Source of the DNA: Dolomedes plantarius | Lineage: Eukaryota > Arthropoda > Arachnida > Araneae > Dolomedidae | Length of the DNA stretch: 64,000 nt | Reading direction: 5' to 3' | Assembly: GCA_907164885.2 (NCBI GenBank) | Contig: OU015493.1 | Span: forward strand, 122,030,693-122,094,692 | In this document: positions 59,062-64,000 of the stretch, in pieces | Numbering within the stretch: position 1 is the stretch's first letter | How the letters are laid out: every line of letters begins with the position of its first letter | Notes under the pieces: generated by a model | Told to the model about the DNA's origin: nothing | Seen by the model: only the letters and a program-made list of their open reading frames with translations | Databases searched by the model: none | Position numbers and translations under genes: made by a program

Positions 59062-60357
59062 CAGAGGCTGTTCGCACATTTTTTAGACGATTTTGGTAAG
59101 CGGTAATAAAAAATTGTTTGCTGCATAAGAAATAATTGCAATTGTACTATGTTTTAAAAAGTCAAAATTATCGTCTGCGGCTTGAAAGTTTTGTTTTTAT
59201 TCAAAATGGCGTTTTTAACAAAGCAGTGGTTCGAAGGCTACATTTATGCTCTTTCCGAAGAGAAATATGCATACTCCGTTATCCAAAAACGATGTGAGAG
59301 TCATGGTTTTGGGATATCTAAAGCGTCGATAGGTAATATCGTCAACAAGAAATGAAAAAAACGTCAAATTAGAGCCTCAAGTGGGACAAAAATTCCAAAC
59401 AAGTATCCAAGGAAAAAACGGACATCTTCGACTATTGCAAAGGTACGTTGTTTAATGTTAAAAGAAAATCCCCCTAGTCAAAGGACAGTTGCAAAATCAT
59501 TAAAATGGTCGGTGTACACTGTAAACAAAATGATAAACGTTGATTTAAATCTTAAGAAAGCGAAAAAACGCAATGTGCATTGTCTTCTTCCAAATCATAT
59601 CTCTGAACGCAGGACACGCTGCAGAATTCTATATGAGAAACACTTATCCAAAGAAAAATGGAAAACAATTGTCACAATAGATGAATCATGGGTGTATTTA
59701 AATGATTGCAACAAAAAAAGAGCCATTTATTATCATAAAAGGGGAGAAAAAAATTTAAGTACATGGTTCAAAGAATCGAAAGAAAGTTTTTCTAAGGGAT
59801 TCATGATTGTTGCTGGTTTTTCTTATAATGGCAAGTTAAAAATAAAGAGAGTGGAAAAAATTGTCAAGATTAACTCCAAATACTATCAGGAACATATTTT
59901 ATCGCCAATTTTTCTGAATGAAATACCATCGCTTTACCCACAGTGCCATCAATCTGTGAGACTCCATCAGGACAAAGCTAGCAGTCACACATCAAAATCC
60001 ACTGTAAATTTCCTAAAAGAAATGTAACAAAAAACTGGTATAAAGGCCATACCCTTCACTGATATCCCTACTAAATCTCCCGATGTATCACCTATGGAGT
60101 TTTGTGCTTTCGGACTTTTAAAATCTGCATTATTCAAACGTCGTCCCAAAACCCTTACAGGACTCTGGAAAGCTGTTCAGGAGGAATGGGATAGAATACC
60201 TCTTCAGACACTTCAAAAGGCATTATTCTCCTAGAAATTGCGGTGTCTAAAGATAGTTCAGAATAAGGGATGTCAAATAGAACATTTAAAACACAAGAAT
60301 TTTATGTAATTTGTGAATACAATATACATCGTATAAAAAATGTGTGAACAGCCTCTG
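59062..60357 (+). mobile_element. IS630-Tc1-mariner element, full-length ends, TA target duplication
   Basis: 1,296 bp between TA dinucleotides (59060-59061 and 60358-60359). Terminal inverted repeats of 24 bp with one mismatch: left CAGAGGCTGTTCGCACAT, right (minus) CAGAGGCTGTTCACACAT, each followed by TTTTTA. It contains one transposase reading frame on the plus strand, broken only by stop codons and with no frameshift detected, so the insertion is fairly young. Confidence 0.93.
59206..60309 (+). pseudogene. mariner-superfamily transposase, three in-frame stops
   Basis: One frame from ATG 59206 to TAA 60307-60309, about 367 codons, interrupted by TGA at 59353, TAA at 60025 and TAG near 60232. 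The open central piece is 59455-60027. Order: N-terminal helix-turn-helix region (MAFLTKQWFEG onwards; PPSQRTVAKSLKWS), then the DDE domain. First Asp in IVTIDESWVYL, second in VRLHQDKASSHTS, third acidic residue in SPDVSPMEFCAFGLL. Counting the stop as a residue, 41 residues separate the second Asp from the Glu of SPMEF. That spacing fits the DD41D group, which normally has Asp there. Cut-and-paste DNA transposase, now inactive. Confidence 0.9.
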
Positions 60358-60566
60358 TATATGATGATTATTTATTCCATACCTTCTAAATGACAAATGA
60401 ATATGTTCGTAAGTCCTTTTAAGAATATTAATTTTGCAAAATATATAGAAGCTTTTTTTTAAAGGGGTAAGATTACACGAATAAAATATTTATATATAAC
60501 ACTTTCTGCCTACCCAAAAAACAACTCCTATATGAATTTTACTCTTTGTAAAAGAGCGACTTAGGC

Positions 60567-60717
60567 GTGTTCACCCTGCATTCGTAGCGTTGCGTTACGT
60601 TACTACGTTAGCTTCGAGACTGTTGACAAGACCTGTGATTGGGTTGACGTATTACGTGCCAATAAATTAAGCTCTGTGATTGGTTAAAATTTTTAACTCT
60701 CCGAATTCAGTGTGAAC
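60567..60717. mobile_element. Short palindromic-ended MITE, copy 2
   Basis: Begins GTGTTCACCCTGCATTCGTA and ends CTCCGAATTCAGTGTGAAC. Shares GCGTTGCGTTAC and CCTGTGATTGG with the copy at 28053-28217. Confidence 0.75.
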
Positions 60718-60796
60718 AGGACTTTACAACCGAGGCAGAAATCAAATAAAAGATCTTCGGCAACGTAGACTATCATAACTTCAGTACTATCATGTC

Positions 60797-61745
60797 ACGA
60801 AATTCAACAGATTTCAAATAATAAATTTTTTTCCCACAGAAACAGCAGAAATTAAAGTTCTTCTGTATAGAATTTTTACGTCATTTGCAATCAAGAGAAT
60901 GTTTGCTATTATTTTAAACTAACCGATTTAGTAGAGTTAACACAATAAGGTGAAAACGTCCATTTAAGATTCCCTTCCATGTGGATATGATACCATTCAC
61001 TTAATTCTCCCCCTGAAAGTGCTGTAAAAAATTACTGAACAAAATTCCAAATAATAAAGATTTTCTCACAGAAATAGTAGTAATTAAAGTTCTCCTGTAT
61101 TGAATTTTTACGGTATTAGCCATAAGTTCAGAGAATGTTTGCCATCATTTTAAAGTAACCGATTCAGTAGAGTTAACACAATGAGGTGAAAACGTCCATT
61201 TTAGATTCCCTCCATATGGCTATGATATCATTCACTTAATTCTACAACTGAATGTGCTGTAAAAATTACTGAACAAAATTCCAAATAATAAAGATTTCCC
61301 CACCGAAATAGCAGTAATCAATGTCCTTCTGTATTGAATTTTTCTGGTATTAGTCATCAGTTAGGAAAATGTTCGCCATTTTCCTAACTGACGGGTATAC
61401 ACATATATTTCAAACTAACCGATTCATTAGAGTTAACACAATGAGGTGAAACGTTCAGTTTAGATTCCCTTCCATATGGATATGATATTATTCACTTAAT
61501 TCTCCCTCTGAAAGTGCTGTACAATTTACAGAACAAAATTGCAAATAATAAAGATTTCCTCACAGAAATAGCAGTAATTAAAGTTCTTCTGTATTGAACT
61601 TTTACTGTATTAGCCATCAGTTAGGAGTTAACACCATGGGGTGAAAACGTCCATTATAGAATTCCCTTTCCTATGGATATGATATCATTTAGTCAATACT
61701 GCATCTAGATGTACTGCAAAAATTTCCGAACAAAATTTTGTAAGA
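60797..61745 (+). repeat. Tandem repeat (minisatellite), unit about 234 bp, four copies plus a partial
   Basis: The anchor word CAAATAATAAA recurs at 60815, 61048, 61282 and 61542 (spacings 233, 234, 260), and a partial unit starts near 61726. Shared runs include GTAGAGTTAACACAAT and AGGTGAAAACGTCCAT. The third unit is longer because of a local hairpin insertion. No ORF spans it. Confidence 0.9.
61357..61391. repeat. 15-bp perfect hairpin inside tandem unit 3
   Basis: TCAGTTAGGAAAATG, loop TTCGC, then its exact reverse complement. Sister units have only one arm, so the second arm was created in this unit. Confidence 0.9.
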
Positions 61746-61749
61746 TTAG

Positions 61750-62590
61750 CCAGTTTTTTTAAACATGACTAATTTTCTTTTAATATTTTCCTACTGAACG
61801 GATGCTAATATGGAAAAGCTAATTTCAAGCAGAATGAAAGTTACTCCGTTCGAAACTATAGGTGAACATAGAAAAAAGAATGTTACCGTTACAGAGAGCA
61901 AGAACAAAATATTTGCATTACAAGTATAGTAGCTTAGGCACTTCCCCTTCTTGCAATCCATCGTTTCTGTTGAGGAAAATTTGAATAAATGTCAGTGAGG
62001 AATGGCCCGCATTTGCATTAACTCACTGTTGAAAAAGAAGCGGGAAAACTCATTGGCCAAGGACTCGTATCGCACTGAAGCAGATGATATCCGATACGAC
62101 ACTTTTCAATGCTTTTTCTTTACCATAAATTATACCAAACTTTACTTTTCAGAAAGCCTCTTTTTTATCTCCTTAGAGAGGGAGGGAGGAGAGATGCATC
62201 CATGCAAATACTGTTGAACAATAAAAATTTGGTCTAACATTTGACGATCGTAATCTAGCATCCCATTATCCTCTATTTCTGTTTTAGATTTCGAGGCTAT
62301 GTTTCTGCCTGAGGATTTTGCCTGTGTCGAAGTATTGTTGCTGCATATACGAGTTGAAATGAAATTTCTTTTTTCACAGTTTGAATGCTTTATTTTGAAT
62401 TTTTGTGTAGAGAGCATGTAGAAGAATGAATGTTTAGAAAATGAGGGTAAGATTAAAAAGTACATCTATATTTCGTAAGTCAATGATAAAACCTTATGTA
62501 GAGTGTTAGAAATGACTCAAAATAGTGTTTTATTGAATTCCTAATTATATACATACGGGTACATCCTAATTATATACACATATATTTACA
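61750..62590. other. Intergenic sequence without recognised genes
   Basis: Overlapping ORFs at 62002 (plus) and 62142 (minus) cross each other and have no recognised product. Confidence 0.45.
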
Positions 62591-62597
62591 CACATAC

Positions 62598-62661
<64 letters not shown>

Positions 62662-62725
62662 ATATATGCATGTGCGCGTATATATATATATATATGTATG
62701 TATACATATGCATTTATGAAACACT

Positions 62726-62808
<83 letters not shown>
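62598..62808. repeat. Compound (TA)n/(CA)n microsatellite
   Basis: Two long TA tracts separated by ATGCATGTGCGCG-type sequence and a (CA)n run at about 62727-62750. Confidence 0.97.
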
Positions 62809-62809
<1 letters not shown>

Positions 62810-62810
<1 letters not shown>

Positions 62811-63855
62811 TTTAAGTCATTCCTAGAATAGTACATACGATTTTCTCACCGACTTCCGAAATAATGAAACATTTTTTTTCGTACTCTTGTTACCTAAGCA
62901 ACTCTTTAGAGTAAAATGATTCTTTAAATATGACTTTAATTAATTAAAATACTGTGCAAAGTCGGCAGTTACAGAGTTATAGTACAGGTTGCACTAGTAC
63001 GCTTCTCTACTATTTAACTAACAGGTTATTAGGACAATATAAATTTTCTGCAAGGAAAAATAACCACTTCACTCCCCTTTTTTTCATATGTTATCATATT
63101 TTCTTTCCTTTTATATATGCTTGCCATAAAATTTTATGCAGAACCATTTGTTTTCCCCCAGATCTGTTGTCGGTTATACCGCTAGTTAAAGTATGATTTT
63201 CACAAATAAGCTTAAGAAAAGAAAAAATATATTTATCTATGGTCTTATGAAACAGAAAAGATATTTCATGCCAATTATACTGGTGCAAAATCACAAAAAT
63301 AAAATGACATTGTCTTCAAAAAGAGGCGATGTCGTATCAAATGTGTTTAACATTATTAAACAGGTCATTAGGTCAAAGAAAACTTTTTCGTCTAATTAAT
63401 GAAAGTTTATATATATTTTGATAAAAATAGGTCCATATGTGTCGAGAAAATACTGATGGAAAATTTTAAATCAGAGTAGCGGAGATCGAGGACATTAGCC
63501 ACTCATTTTAAGCATACTATCCGATGCAATAACAGAAAGGATAAAAACAAAAAACTAATTTAAGTACTTTAAAGCTAGCTTTTCTTGGTTGATTGTCTGG
63601 TTTTGCTTCGTAGTTTTAACCCAACTGTGACTTAGGATCCTGACAACTGCCACATGGGATTTAAAAATTCAGAGCATTTAAAGTTCAGTATAGGCTGAGT
63701 ATCTCCTCTGAGGCAAATCTGACTTGATGATGTAGAGGTTAGCATGCCTGTCAGAAGACCAAGAAGTGCATCATAGTAGTTCTTCAAGAATGAGATAAAA
63801 ATGTCTAATTAAGTGTCTTATATTTTATATGGGAAAAGCAAAAACCAATTTTATA
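62810..63855. other. Intergenic sequence without recognised genes
   Basis: Opposite-strand ORFs at 62954-63399 overlap and are AT-driven. A weak tRNA-like stretch lies at about 63721-63770. Confidence 0.45.
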
Positions 63856-63859
63856 TATG

Positions 63860-63931
<72 letters not shown>
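63860..63931. repeat. (TA)n microsatellite
   Basis: About 35 TA units near the right edge of the window. Confidence 0.97.
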
Positions 63932-63935
<4 letters not shown>

Positions 63936-64000
63936 GAGGTTATGTATGAAGTTCCCCATTATGCCCAAAAAAGCGACACATTTCTATCTCGCAATTTATT

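Noticed and set aside
60797..61745. CRISPR-like array
   Set aside because: Units are contiguous 234-bp tandem repeats without unique spacers, in a eukaryotic context.
63721..63770. tRNA-like stretch GATGTAGAGGTTAGCATGCC
   Set aside because: A-box-like only; no acceptable B-box or cloverleaf.

Overview
The window is eukaryotic and almost certainly arthropod. It is AT-rich, has kilobase-scale introns with GT/AG borders, long (TA)n microsatellites, tRNA-derived SINEs and many small DNA transposons. The repeat content and the intron sizes make me think of a chelicerate such as a spider, but that is a guess from overall character. The only cellular protein-coding gene I can establish is the LIM-homeobox transcription factor Lim3 (vertebrate Lhx3/Lhx4), on the minus strand.

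Lim3 occupies about the first 25 kb, read right to left. Four coding exons can be joined with matching splice phases: an N-terminal exon (24568-24685), LIM1 (16706-16880), LIM2 (2334-2536) and the first three quarters of the homeodomain (455-600). They encode 214 residues. The homeodomain breaks after its residue 46 at a phase-0 donor, so helix 3 and the C-terminus lie beyond the left edge of the window. The likely promoter is a GC-rich block at 25.85-26.17 kb with a perfect CRE, two CCAAT boxes and an RFX-type X-box. A short lysine-rich ORF reads away from it on the plus strand.

From about 26.4 kb to the right end I find no other convincing cellular gene. The sequence is a gene desert or a very long upstream regulatory region, filled with mobile-element remains. 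These include a nearly complete IS630-Tc1-mariner element with a DD41-type triad (59.06-60.36 kb), a decayed Tc1-like transposase (39.7-40.7 kb) and an endonuclease-domain fragment (49.99-50.42 kb). There are also TTAA-flanked, hAT-like, pogo-like and other MITEs, several tRNA-derived SINEs, a 234-bp tandem repeat (60.8-61.75 kb) and a 294-bp near-perfect palindrome (53.4-53.7 kb). Each arm of that palindrome carries a hammerhead-ribozyme-like core, which suggests a fragment of a Penelope-like element or retrozyme.

Several GC-richer patches (16.3, 32.1, 37.3, 41.5, 43.7 and 48.4 kb) have no coding signal I can support. They are the best candidates for enhancers, non-coding exons or distal promoters. 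Element boundaries and motif matches were read by eye. I had no homology search, alignment program or folding program.
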